DNA of 64,000 nt from Sphingobacteriaceae bacterium GW460-11-11-14-LB5 (lineage in GTDB: Bacteria; Bacteroidota; Bacteroidia; Sphingobacteriales; Sphingobacteriaceae). The stretch covers positions 2,356,001 to 2,420,000 of the forward strand of contig CP021237.1 of the NCBI GenBank assembly GCA_002151545.1, written 5' to 3'. The notes under the pieces were generated by a model. It was given only the letters and a program-made list of their open reading frames with translations. It did not search any database and was not told the origin of the DNA. The position numbers were made by a program, and so were the translations under genes. This document shows, in pieces, positions 25,689-33,606 of the stretch; position 1 is the first letter of the stretch, and every line of letters begins with the position of its first letter.

Positions 25689-26066
25689 ATGGACTTTAAA
25701 AAATACACCTACATACCTGCCCCACCAGAAGAAGTTTATTTAGCACTTACCAAAGAAACCAGCATAAAGTTATGGACTGGCGCCGAAGTTGAATTTGAAG
25801 AAGCACCTGAAACTGAATTCTCTTTCTGGGACGGGGACATTACGGGCAAAAATATTGAGTTTGTTTACGGTAAACAGATTGTACAGCAATGGTATTTTGG
25901 AGAAGAAAACGAACCTTCTATTGTAACCATCAAACTTCATGAAGATAAAAAAGGAACTTCGTTAGAGTTTAAACAAACCAACATTCCCGATGAAGACTAC
26001 AAAGATTTTACTGAAGGAATCCAGGAATATTTCCTTGGAGGATTGGTAGATTTCTTTGACGAATAA
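25689..26066 (+). CDS. SRPBCC / AHSA1-domain protein
   Basis: A 125-residue single-domain protein with the START-like fold seen in AHSA1 proteins: MDFKKYTYIPAPPEEVYLALTK leads into TSIKLWTGAEVEFEEAPETEFSFWDGDITGKNIE, then strand pairs and a C-terminal helix (YKDFTEGIQEYFLGGLVDFF). Such domains bind hydrophobic ligands or co-chaperone clients; no catalytic residues are known. The in-frame start 36 bp upstream falls in the repeat region and is rejected. Confidence 0.82.
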   Translation: MDFKKYTYIPAPPEEVYLALTKETSIKLWTGAEVEFEEAPETEFSFWDGDITGKNIEFVYGKQIVQQWYFGEENEPSIVTIKLHEDKKGTSLEFKQTNIPDEDYKDFTEGIQEYFLGGLVDFFDE

Positions 26067-26171
26067 ATTAGCCGAAATTTAAAGGTAGCGAGTAAGCTTT
26101 CTTCAGGTTATAAATTCTAATAAAAACTTATCGAAGCCTTTACTGTTCTGATATAAATAGAATCAAATATC

Positions 26172-26384
26172 ATGAACAGAACATTAGGACTTGTATTAAT
26201 CGTTGTGGGCATTGCCATGCTCATCTGGACAGGCTTTACTTATACCAAAAAAGAAAAACTAGTTGATGCCGGCCCCATTCAAATATCTGCCGACAGAGAA
26301 AAAGCTGTTAACTGGCCACCATATGTGGGTGGTATTATTTTAGTAGCTGGTGTATTTGTATTGGTGGCTTCGAAGAAGAAATAA
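26172..26384 (+). CDS. Small membrane protein with two transmembrane segments
   Basis: A 70-residue protein: a first helix (about 5-24, LGLVLIVVGIAMLIWTGF), a short loop containing DAGPIQISADREKAVNWPP, and a second helix (about 48-65, YVGGIILVAGVFVLVA) ending in KKK. The loop pattern recurs in small Bacteroidota inner-membrane proteins of unknown function. The positively charged tail suggests that the C-terminus is cytoplasmic. Confidence 0.7.
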   Translation: MNRTLGLVLIVVGIAMLIWTGFTYTKKEKLVDAGPIQISADREKAVNWPPYVGGIILVAGVFVLVASKKK

Positions 26385-26391
26385 GAAGTTT

Positions 26392-26445
26392 GTCATGCTG
26401 AGCCTGTCGAAGAACTTTAAAGCATTTCAACAGGCTCAATGTGAC
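26392..26445. repeat. Intergenic repeat, GTCATGCTGAGCCTGTCG...AATGTGAC
   Basis: GTCATGCTGAGCCTG and CAGGCTCAATGTGAC are inverted partners around AT-rich sequence. It lies between the convergent membrane-protein gene and lysA. Confidence 0.65.
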
Positions 26446-26455
26446 ATCAGAACAT

Positions 26456-27628
26456 CTATATCTCCGAACTATAAACTGATCTTATCGCGTCTCTTAAGTT
26501 ATATTTTGAAGCCATTACTTCTCCATAAGCACCTGCACTACGGATGGCAAAAATATCGCCCCTAAAAGATTCTGGTTGCTCTACCTCTTTGCCAAAACAA
26601 TCGGTACTTTCGCAAATCGGTCCTACAATATCATATTTTAGAGCAGTAGACTCCGGACTTCCGACTTCAGACTTCCGACTTAAATTTTCGATTTTGTGAT
26701 AAGCCTGATACAATGCCGGACGCATTAATTCTGTCATACCTGCATCTAAAACCACAAAGTTTTTCTTCTTTCCGTTTTTAATGTAGAGTACTCTGGTAAT
26801 TAACGATGCCGATTGGCCAACTAAAGCTCGTCCCAATTCAAAATGCACTTCCTGGCCAGGTTTAACCGTCAAAAACTCACTAAAAATTTTAAAGTAAGAT
26901 TTGAAATCCGGAATCTGGTGATCAGGATTATGATAATCGATACCTAAACCACCGCCAACGTTTAATACCTGAAGGTTAAATCCTTTATCTTCAAACCATG
27001 CTGCAAACTCGTTAACACGAACGCAAAGATTTTTATAAACATCCAGATTGGTAATTTGTGAACCAATATGAAAGTGGATTCCGATAAATTTAAGATTTGG
27101 TGAAGCTTTTAAGGTATCGGCACATTCAGGCAAATCCCATGAATTAATCCCGAATTTATTTTCATCCAAACCAGTGGTAATGTTATGGTGTGTATGTGCA
27201 TCAACATTAGGATTGATACGGATAGCCACCTGAGCAGTTTTACCCTTTTTACCGGCAAGTTCATTTAAAACTTCTAACTCCTGAATAGATTCTACGTTAA
27301 AACAGAAAATATCCAGATCTAAGGCCTCATTAATTTCCTTATCAGATTTACCCACTCCGGCAAATACAATTTTTTTATGGTCAAAGCCCACTTCAACTGC
27401 TCTTCTTACCTCACCCGCACTCACACAGTCTGCACCAAAACCAATTTCTTTGATTTGGTTTAACAGCACACTATTGAAATTCGCTTTTAGTGCATAATGG
27501 ATATGAAATTGATATGGAGCCGCTGCATCTGCACAAGTGCGCAAGGTTTTTTGCAACAGATCGGTATCGTAGTAGTAAAAAGGCGTTTCAATATTGTTAA
27601 ACTTTGATATATCTTTATCGGCGAACAT
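26456..27628 (-). CDS. lysA: Diaminopimelate decarboxylase
   Basis: A 390-residue PLP enzyme (fold III) that makes lysine from meso-diaminopimelate. The PLP lysine is in HYALKANFN (about residue 48), the phosphate-binding GGGLG in LNVGGGLGIDY, and the active-site Cys/Glu in VGPICESTDCF. ATG at 27628 is chosen; an upstream TTG would add two residues. Odd: between the YHKIENL helix and ALKYDIVGP there is an extra SRKSEVGSPEST stretch, encoded by the repeat at 26647-26691. The enzyme is probably still functional because the insert falls in a surface loop position. Confidence 0.95.
   Translation of the reverse strand: MFADKDISKFNNIETPFYYYDTDLLQKTLRTCADAAAPYQFHIHYALKANFNSVLLNQIKEIGFGADCVSAGEVRRAVEVGFDHKKIVFAGVGKSDKEINEALDLDIFCFNVESIQELEVLNELAGKKGKTAQVAIRINPNVDAHTHHNITTGLDENKFGINSWDLPECADTLKASPNLKFIGIHFHIGSQITNLDVYKNLCVRVNEFAAWFEDKGFNLQVLNVGGGLGIDYHNPDHQIPDFKSYFKIFSEFLTVKPGQEVHFELGRALVGQSASLITRVLYIKNGKKKNFVVLDAGMTELMRPALYQAYHKIENLSRKSEVGSPESTALKYDIVGPICESTDCFGKEVEQPESFRGDIFAIRSAGAYGEVMASKYNLRDAIRSVYSSEI
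26647..26691. repeat. GACTTCCGACTTC-type repeat inside lysA
   Basis: Tandem 8-14 bp units (ACTCCGGACTTCC, GACTTCAGACTTCC, GACTT) inserted in frame in lysA. Same unit family as at 2766-2801 and 36.0-36.5 kb. Confidence 0.7.
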
Positions 27629-27797
27629 GTTCAAATTCCTTATTATAATTTTAATTTTATTCTTTGGGCTAATTTATTTGGGTAACTACCTGGATTTAAA
27701 GCATGGAAGAATTACCCAGAAACAATACAATGGTAAAATCCGATTTTTTATCGTGTTACTTTTCATTGTACTGTTCCTCTTATTTATCAAAAAATGA
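27627..27797 (+). CDS. Tiny membrane protein (56 residues)
   Basis: MFKFLIIILILFFGLIYLG forms one transmembrane helix, then a charged loop (LDLKHGRITQKQYNGK), then a second helix (FFIVLLFIVLFLLFI) ending in KK. The ATG overlaps the lysA ATG on the opposite strand (the shared CATG). Its stop overlaps the next ATG by 4 bp (ATGA), a classic coupled pair. Function unknown. Confidence 0.65.
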   Translation: MFKFLIIILILFFGLIYLGNYLDLKHGRITQKQYNGKIRFFIVLLFIVLFLLFIKK

Positions 27798-27958
27798 AGA
27801 TAGCAGCTGCCATATTTATTGTTCTTATCCTTTCTGCAGGATTGTATAACTCCTACAAAAAATATAAAAACGGATTATTACCATCAAGCTTTCTGGCTTT
27901 TCACTTCCTTATCGGATTGCTGGTCATCATCGGCGCCTTTTTCCTCTTATTCGAATAA
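27794..27958 (+). CDS. Tiny membrane protein (54 residues)
   Basis: Starts MKIAAAIFIVLILSAGLYNSYKKY, one membrane helix, then KNGLLPSSFLAFHF and a second helix (LIGLLVIIGAFFLLF). Coupled to the previous gene by an ATGA overlap. Its last 12 bp overlap the 3' end of the convergent aspartate kinase gene. No family recognised. Together with its partner it is embedded antisense between two lysine-pathway genes. Confidence 0.65.
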   Translation: MKIAAAIFIVLILSAGLYNSYKKYKNGLLPSSFLAFHFLIGLLVIIGAFFLLFE

Positions 27959-29260
27959 TCTATTGTGCAGACTTCTTAAAGCCTCCGTTTTATATTCGCT
28001 TAATATTAACAGCGAAACGTTATAGTTGCTACCTCCGTAAGAAATCATACGGATCGGAATGTGTTTTAAACCTTCCAAAACCCTGCTGGCAAAACCATGT
28101 TTCTCCGAACCGAAATCGCCCACCACACATACAATACTGTGGTTGGTATCTACTTCTACTGTTCCGAAACTTTCCAGTTCTTCGATAATTTGTGGTAAAT
28201 GGGCTGTCTCGTCGATGGTTAACGATACGGCCACCTCAGAAGTGGTAATCATATCGATCGGTGTTTTGTAACGCTCAAAAACCTCAAAAACCCTACGTAA
28301 GAAACCATAAGCCAGCAACATACGACTCGATTGAATGCGGATCGCTGTAATGCCATCTTTAGCAGCTATTGATTTAATTTTACCTCTTTCGCTATCATGG
28401 GTAATCAAAGTACCCGCTGCAGAAGGTTCCATGGTGTTTAACAGACGCACCGGAATTTTATATTTCTGTGCAGGAAAAACGGATTGAGGGTGTAAAATTT
28501 TCGCACCAAAATAGGCCAGCTCGGCTGCTTCATCAAAAGATAATTGCGCAATTGGCTTGGTTCCCTTAACAATACGCGGATCGTTGTTGTGCATGCCGTC
28601 GATATCCGTCCAGATTTGAACTTCTTCAGCCAGGATTGCCGCACCCAATAAAGAGGCAGTATAATCACTTCCGCCACGACGCAGGTTATCTACTTCACCA
28701 AAACTATTGCGGCAGATGTATCCTTGTGTGATGAATAATTTATTGTCTTTATGTTGCTCCAACAAAGGTGTTAAGTGCTTTGTGGTAAAAGGAATATCAG
28801 GTTCGTTATCTTCATCCGTTTTCATAAAATCTAAAGCAGGTAATAATACCGATGGTACACCGATCGACTTCAAATAGATATGATATAATGTTGTAGACAA
28901 TAATTCGCCCTGAGCCAACACTACTTTCTCTTCAATTGAAGTGAAAATATCATTTGCCAATCCGGCTAAGAAACCGAAGTGATAATCGATTACTTCATTT
29001 CCCTGCTCCTGGAATTCGGCTGCAGGCAATAACTCAACAACAAAAGTTTTATATTTTTGATATAGATTTTCGACGCACTCGCTTCCCTTCTTCTTATCTC
29101 CAGCTAAAAAATAATTTGCAATTTCTACTAAACTATTTGTAGTACCAGACACGGCTGATAAAACTACAATCTGCTCTTCATTTGGATTAATGATATCCAA
29201 CAACTTCGTCATGCGCTCAGGACTACCTACAGAGGTACCCCCAAATTTTAATATTTTCAT
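27947..29260 (-). CDS. lysC: Aspartate kinase (monofunctional)
   Basis: A 437-residue kinase, the first step of the aspartate family pathway. The N-terminal MKILKFGGTSVGSPERM is the amino-acid kinase signature. FITQGYICRN and the RRGGSDYTASLLGAA segment bind substrate and ATP, and two ACT domains follow from about residue 300 (AAKDGITAIRIQSSRM and HSIVCVVGDFG), so lysine or threonine feedback is expected. It has no fused homoserine dehydrogenase. The start at 29260 is chosen because homology begins there. It lies upstream of lysA on the same strand but separated by two opposite-strand genes. Confidence 0.93.
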   Translation of the reverse strand: MKILKFGGTSVGSPERMTKLLDIINPNEEQIVVLSAVSGTTNSLVEIANYFLAGDKKKGSECVENLYQKYKTFVVELLPAAEFQEQGNEVIDYHFGFLAGLANDIFTSIEEKVVLAQGELLSTTLYHIYLKSIGVPSVLLPALDFMKTDEDNEPDIPFTTKHLTPLLEQHKDNKLFITQGYICRNSFGEVDNLRRGGSDYTASLLGAAILAEEVQIWTDIDGMHNNDPRIVKGTKPIAQLSFDEAAELAYFGAKILHPQSVFPAQKYKIPVRLLNTMEPSAAGTLITHDSERGKIKSIAAKDGITAIRIQSSRMLLAYGFLRRVFEVFERYKTPIDMITTSEVAVSLTIDETAHLPQIIEELESFGTVEVDTNHSIVCVVGDFGSEKHGFASRVLEGLKHIPIRMISYGGSNYNVSLLILSEYKTEALRSLHNRLFE

Positions 29261-29443
29261 TTTAATACTGGAATATGTAATTTTCTTTATTATTGTATCG
29301 GGGCGTGAAATTAAACAAAAGCAGCTTAAAAGCAACACCCTCAACAAAATAAAATTTGGATGAGTTGAAATAAATACGTTTCAAACAAACATCATTCATT
29401 AAAATTTGTTCAACACCAGATATTAAATTTAAAAAACAGCTCA

Positions 29444-31180
29444 ATGCAGGCAATTGACCAATCAACGCAAGCCACAATTAATCAGTGGTTAAGTGGAAAT
29501 TACGATGAAAATACCAAGGCAGAAATTCAGGCCCTTGTAGATAAAGATGCAACTACCGAATTAACAGATGCATTTTACAGAAGTTTAGAATTTGGAACAG
29601 GTGGTTTACGTGGTATTATGGGTGCCGGCTCTAACCGGATTAATAAATACACCATTGGAACGGCAACACAGGGATTAGCCAATTATTTAAACAACAAATA
29701 CCCTAATGAAAAAATCAAGGTGGCCATTGCACACGATAGCCGCAACAATTCCGATTATTTCGCTAAAATTACAGCTGATGTTTTCTCCGCAAACGGCATC
29801 CACGTTTATTTCTTCTCCGCATTAAGACCAACCCCTGAACTTTCTTTCGCAGTGCGCCATTTTGGTTGCAAAAGCGGCGTGATGCTTACAGCGTCACATA
29901 ACCCTAAAGAATATAATGGTTATAAGGCGTATGGTGCTGATGGTGGCCAGTTTACTTCTCCTGATGATAAGTTAGTGATTGATGAAGTAAATAAGATTAA
30001 AAATATTGATGAAGTTAAATTCGACCGTGTTGAGGCCAATATCGAGTTGATTGGCGAAGAGGTTGATAAACTTTATTTAGACGGCATTACCGCACTTTCA
30101 ATCTCACCAGAAGCGATTAAAAGACAACACGATTTAAAAATTGTATACTCGCCTATCCACGGGACTGGGATTACCCTGGTTCCTAAAGCCCTGGCACAAT
30201 TTGGTTTTACCAATGTAACTTTAGTTGAAGAGCAAAGTACACCAGACGGAAATTTCCCAACAGTGGTATATCCTAACCCTGAGGAAAAAGATGCTTTGAC
30301 TTTAGCAATGAATAAAGCAAAGGAAATTGATGCTGATTTAGTTTTGGCTACTGATCCTGATGCTGACCGTGTAGGTATTGCCGTAAAAGATAATAATGGC
30401 GAATGGGTATTGCTTAACGGAAACCAAACCGGATGTTTATTAATTAACTATCTTTTATCAGCCTGGGAAGCTAACGGAAAACTGGATGGCAATCAGTTTA
30501 TTGTGAAAACCATTGTAACTTCTAATTTGATTGAAGAAATCGCTAAGAAAAAAGATGTTACTTATTACAATACCTTAACAGGGTTTAAATACATCGGTCA
30601 GTTAATGACGGAGTTAGAAGGCAAAAAATACTTTATCGGTGGTGGTGAAGAAAGTTATGGTTACCTGATCGGTGATTTGGTTCGCGATAAAGATGCTGTA
30701 GTTTCTGCAGCCTTCATTTCTGAAATGACCGCTTATTACAAAGATAAAGGTGCAAGTTTATACAATGCTTTACTGGATATGTATGTTGAGTATGGATTGT
30801 ACAAAGAAGATTTAGTTTCGCTGACCAAAAAAGGTAAATCTGGTGCTGAAGAAATTAAAGCCATGATGGTTAAATTCAGGGAAAACCCTCCTGCCACATT
30901 AGGCGGTTCTAAAGTTTCGGTACTGAAAGATTACGAATTAAGTCAGGAAACAGATTTAACAACCGGAAAAGTAAGCAAACTGGATTATCCAACTTCTGAT
31001 GTTTTACAGTTTATTACGGAGGATGGCAGTATTGTTTCAGCCCGTCCGAGTGGAACAGAGCCAAAAATTAAATTCTATTGCAGCGTAAATGCACCATTAG
31101 CTGATCGGAAAGATTTTGAATCGGTTAACGCGCAACTTGGCGATAAAATCAAAGCGGTGATGGCTGATTTGCAGGCTTAA
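29444..31180 (+). CDS. Phosphoglucomutase/phosphomannomutase (phospho-sugar mutase)
   Basis: A 578-residue alpha-D-phosphohexomutase with four domains. The active Ser is in TASHNPKEYNGYKAYG (about 146-161), the metal-binding loop is TDPDADRVGIA (about 305-315), the sugar-binding loop is GGGEESYGY (about 403-411), and the C-terminal phosphate-binding loop is RPSGTEPKIKFY. It interconverts glucose-1-P and glucose-6-P or the mannose pair. The long form is closer to PgcA-like mutases. It is divergent from the aspartate kinase and ends in a clear terminator. Confidence 0.93.
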   Translation: MQAIDQSTQATINQWLSGNYDENTKAEIQALVDKDATTELTDAFYRSLEFGTGGLRGIMGAGSNRINKYTIGTATQGLANYLNNKYPNEKIKVAIAHDSRNNSDYFAKITADVFSANGIHVYFFSALRPTPELSFAVRHFGCKSGVMLTASHNPKEYNGYKAYGADGGQFTSPDDKLVIDEVNKIKNIDEVKFDRVEANIELIGEEVDKLYLDGITALSISPEAIKRQHDLKIVYSPIHGTGITLVPKALAQFGFTNVTLVEEQSTPDGNFPTVVYPNPEEKDALTLAMNKAKEIDADLVLATDPDADRVGIAVKDNNGEWVLLNGNQTGCLLINYLLSAWEANGKLDGNQFIVKTIVTSNLIEEIAKKKDVTYYNTLTGFKYIGQLMTELEGKKYFIGGGEESYGYLIGDLVRDKDAVVSAAFISEMTAYYKDKGASLYNALLDMYVEYGLYKEDLVSLTKKGKSGAEEIKAMMVKFRENPPATLGGSKVSVLKDYELSQETDLTTGKVSKLDYPTSDVLQFITEDGSIVSARPSGTEPKIKFYCSVNAPLADRKDFESVNAQLGDKIKAVMADLQA

Positions 31181-31203
31181 TTTTAACCACAGATATGAGG
31201 ATT

Positions 31204-31240
31204 AACACAGATGAAATCATTCATCTGTGTTTTTTATTTT
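31204..31240 (+). terminator. Rho-independent terminator of the phosphohexomutase gene
   Basis: AACACAGATGAA and TTCATCTGTGTT form a perfect 12 bp stem with an ATCA loop, followed by TTTTATTTT. Confidence 0.9.
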
Positions 31241-31242
31241 GT

Positions 31243-31315
31243 GTCATCCGATTGCTATCGGATTTATTTCAGGGTCATAATATCAGAAAAGATGCTGAAA
31301 TAAATTCAGCATGAC
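31243..31315. repeat. Double-hairpin intergenic repeat (GTCA...ATGAC)
   Basis: GTCATCCGATTGCTATCGGATTTATTTCAGGGT-type left part and GATGCTGAA/TTCAGCATGAC right part. Same family as 14880-14944, 32704-32787 and 37770-37834. Confidence 0.7.
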
Positions 31316-31337
31316 AATTGCGTTTTAATCTTAACTT

Positions 31338-32078
31338 TTAATCAATCAGCTGCTTTACATTTTTCTTAGAAATATAAATAATAGCCGATTGGCTTTTCTG
31401 GGCAGATAAATATCTTCCTGTTTTTTTATCATGAATGCTTCTTCCTGCAGAAACGTACAATTTTCCTGATTTATCTACATGCAAATTATTGATCTGGTTA
31501 TCAAATGGGACCTGCAATATTTTTGATGTGCCATTTTTAAAAACCTCGATATCGCTTTTTAATACGTAACTCGACATCGAACTTCCAGCTATGGGTTCTA
31601 AATTCTCTTTTAGTTTAATTTTCTCTTGATTATCCAGATAAATCGTGGCGAACTCCTGAAATCTTTGTTCTGAAATACGGTATTTACTGCACCAATCCCA
31701 GGTAAATCCTTTATCTAAACTAAAAGATTGACTAAAAGTGGCCAATTGCAGGTTATCTTTAGTTCGAAAGCTGTTTGATTGCAGGGCGAAAATGGTATCC
31801 TTAAAGGATAGAAAACCATAAATGGGTTGATTGTTAACTTTTGTTTTTCGCCAGGTTTTTCCTTTATCAGTGCTTTGATAAATCTCAGTCAGTGTAGATA
31901 CCATTAGCGTATCATCAATATCCCCGTAAACAGCATGGGCTTCTCTCCCACCTGCAATTTCAATCATGGTCCAGTTTGGATCATTGAATGTAGGGGTCAC
32001 CTCCGGCACTTCTTTTTTGGCGCATGATGACAATACCATCATCACCGCGATAGTTTTAATTAATTTCATAGGTTTCAT
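31338..32078 (-). CDS. Lipoprotein with Asp-box (BNR-like) repeats
   Basis: A 246-residue secreted lipoprotein: signal peptide with lipobox LSSC (about residue 18), then a repeating beta pattern carrying at least two Asp-box-like motifs, STDKGKTW and SLDKGFTW, the kind found in sialidases, sortilin and photosystem-assembly propellers. The protein is too short for a complete six-blade propeller. Start chosen at 32078 (MKPMKLIKT); 32069 is equally possible. No enzyme function can be claimed. Confidence 0.65.
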   Translation of the reverse strand: MKPMKLIKTIAVMMVLSSCAKKEVPEVTPTFNDPNWTMIEIAGGREAHAVYGDIDDTLMVSTLTEIYQSTDKGKTWRKTKVNNQPIYGFLSFKDTIFALQSNSFRTKDNLQLATFSQSFSLDKGFTWDWCSKYRISEQRFQEFATIYLDNQEKIKLKENLEPIAGSSMSSYVLKSDIEVFKNGTSKILQVPFDNQINNLHVDKSGKLYVSAGRSIHDKKTGRYLSAQKSQSAIIYISKKNVKQLID

Positions 32079-32266
32079 TTTTGTGTAAGGCAAGATAATT
32101 AAAAAAATCAATTAACTAAAAACACAGGTGAAATTAGCTACAAAGAAGTGGGAATAATAAATTTTCCGTCTCCATTTTAATTCAGTAGCAAAACAACTTG
32201 AATTTCAACATCTTTCTCTGTGTTCATCTTTAAAAATCAGCAGTTAAATTTATCTACATGTTTTTC

Positions 32267-32297
32267 TTTGCTGCAACCAATTTCTTTAATACTTTTG
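32267..32297 (+). promoter_or_regulatory. Bacteroidota promoter (TTTG, 19 bp, TACTTTTG)
   Basis: TTTG at 32267-32270 and TACTTTTG at 32290-32297 are separated by exactly 19 bp, a full match to the Bacteroidota -33/-7 consensus. The first gene starts 12 bp after the -7 box. It should drive the copper/cytochrome gene cluster. Confidence 0.8.
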
Positions 32298-32309
32298 CAG
32301 CGCAATACC

Positions 32310-32681
32310 ATGTTCAAAAAATTCTTAATATATCTTATCGTTACTTGCATCGTTTCTAATGGCGCCATGCAACTGGTTATATATTCTGGTTATAAAATGA
32401 ACAAAGAATACATTACAAGTGTATTTTGTATTAACAAAGAACATCCTGAATTACATTGTGATGGACAGTGTTTCCTCGCCAAAAAATTAAAAGACCTCGA
32501 AGGTAAAAATAAACAGGCCCAGGAAAACCTGAAAAGAGTTGCAGAGGCTGAGCCCAGGTTTCAGACTTTAGCAATAAATCATCATCTTCCTTATTTCATT
32601 ATTACTTCCGAAAATCTTTACATCGAAAAACCGGTTAAAGACCTTTCCATCTCTATTTTTCATCCACCGAAAACGGTTTAA
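32310..32681 (+). CDS. Small secreted/membrane-anchored protein with a CDGQC motif
   Basis: A 123-residue protein. The hydrophobic N-terminus (FLIYLIVTCIVSNGAMQLVIYSGY) works as a signal or anchor. Then a Cys/His cluster, FCINKEHPELHCDGQC at about residues 39-54, with three Cys and two His, is suited to bind a metal ion. The end is FHPPKTV. Similar short proteins occur beside copper or cytochrome genes in Bacteroidota; no function is established. First gene of the cluster, right after a good promoter; its stop is followed by an intergenic repeat of 84 bp. Confidence 0.7.
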   Translation: MFKKFLIYLIVTCIVSNGAMQLVIYSGYKMNKEYITSVFCINKEHPELHCDGQCFLAKKLKDLEGKNKQAQENLKRVAEAEPRFQTLAINHHLPYFIITSENLYIEKPVKDLSISIFHPPKTV

Positions 32682-32703
32682 GTAAATCTTTTTTTTTTGC
32701 GAT

Positions 32704-32787
32704 CGTCACCCTGATCCGAGTTATCGGATTTATTTCAGGGTCTATCATGTATTTTCATTAAGATGCTGAACTGAATTCAGCATGACG
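32704..32787. repeat. Double-hairpin intergenic repeat (CGTCACCCTGA...CAGCATGACG)
   Basis: Left part contains GATCCGAGTTATCGGATTTATTTCAGGGT; right part has GATGCTGAA/TTCAGCATGAC. It lies between the CDGQC gene and the MbnP-like gene and may attenuate or end transcription between them. Confidence 0.7.
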
Positions 32788-32835
32788 ACCCCTATTAAAA
32801 TTTCTTAAATATTTTACTTATCCAATTTTCTTAAA

Positions 32836-33606
32836 ATGAAATTATCACAATACTTTTTGGCATTATTATGCCCTGTTATCATATTATCTTCTTGTAAAAA
32901 AAGCACTGACGAAGTTACAGCAGATACTAAATCTACTTTCACTATTGAATTTGAAAACCAGGTAAACGGAAGTCCCTTAGTTTTAAATAGCACCACTTAT
33001 AAAAATGCCAAAGGCGAAGATTTTAAAATCAATGTTTTTAAATACTATGTAAGTAATATTAAATTAAGCAAGGCTGACGGAACAACTTATTTAATTCCAG
33101 AGAGTTATTTCTTAATCGATGCAGCCAAGGAAGAATCGACTAACATTACCTTAAAAGATGTACCAACAGGCGATTATACCAAAATTGAATATACAATCGG
33201 TGTAGATTATGCCCGTAATTTCGCAGGTGCACAAACAGGGGCTTTAGATCCGATCAACGGCATGTTCTGGACATGGAACAGCGGTTACATATTCGTTAAA
33301 CTGGAAGGAACTTCGCCGCAATCGCCGGCAACCGGAAACGCACTTACCTTCCATATTGGCGGTGTTATCGATCCAAATAATACAATCAGAACATTCGCTA
33401 CCGAAATTAATGCCGCAAACCCACTTCGTGTCAGAACCGATGGGAAACCAAATATGCATTTCAAGGTAAATGCCGCTGCATTATTTACAGGTAAAACCGA
33501 TGTCAGTTTTTCTGCTTTATATTTCACCATGGGTGGGACAAATTCTGTAATTGTAGCCAATAACTATGCAAATGGCTTATTTCGTTTAGATCATATCCAC
33601 AACTAA
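32836..33606 (+). CDS. MbnP-like copper-binding lipoprotein
   Basis: A 256-residue lipoprotein (lipobox ILSSC, Cys20). The mature region matches the MbnP family: FEFENQVNGSPL-like opening (FTIEFENQVNG), FKYYVSNIKL, FLIDA, and the conserved MFWTWNSGYIFVKLEG segment (about 137-152) with two tryptophans, then FHIGG. In methanotrophs MbnP is a periplasmic copper-binding protein whose tryptophan is oxidised to kynurenine by MbnH. The start of the next gene, an MbnH/MauG-like protein, directly abuts its stop. Whether the tryptophan modification occurs here is not known. Confidence 0.85.
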   Translation: MKLSQYFLALLCPVIILSSCKKSTDEVTADTKSTFTIEFENQVNGSPLVLNSTTYKNAKGEDFKINVFKYYVSNIKLSKADGTTYLIPESYFLIDAAKEESTNITLKDVPTGDYTKIEYTIGVDYARNFAGAQTGALDPINGMFWTWNSGYIFVKLEGTSPQSPATGNALTFHIGGVIDPNNTIRTFATEINAANPLRVRTDGKPNMHFKVNAAALFTGKTDVSFSALYFTMGGTNSVIVANNYANGLFRLDHIHN

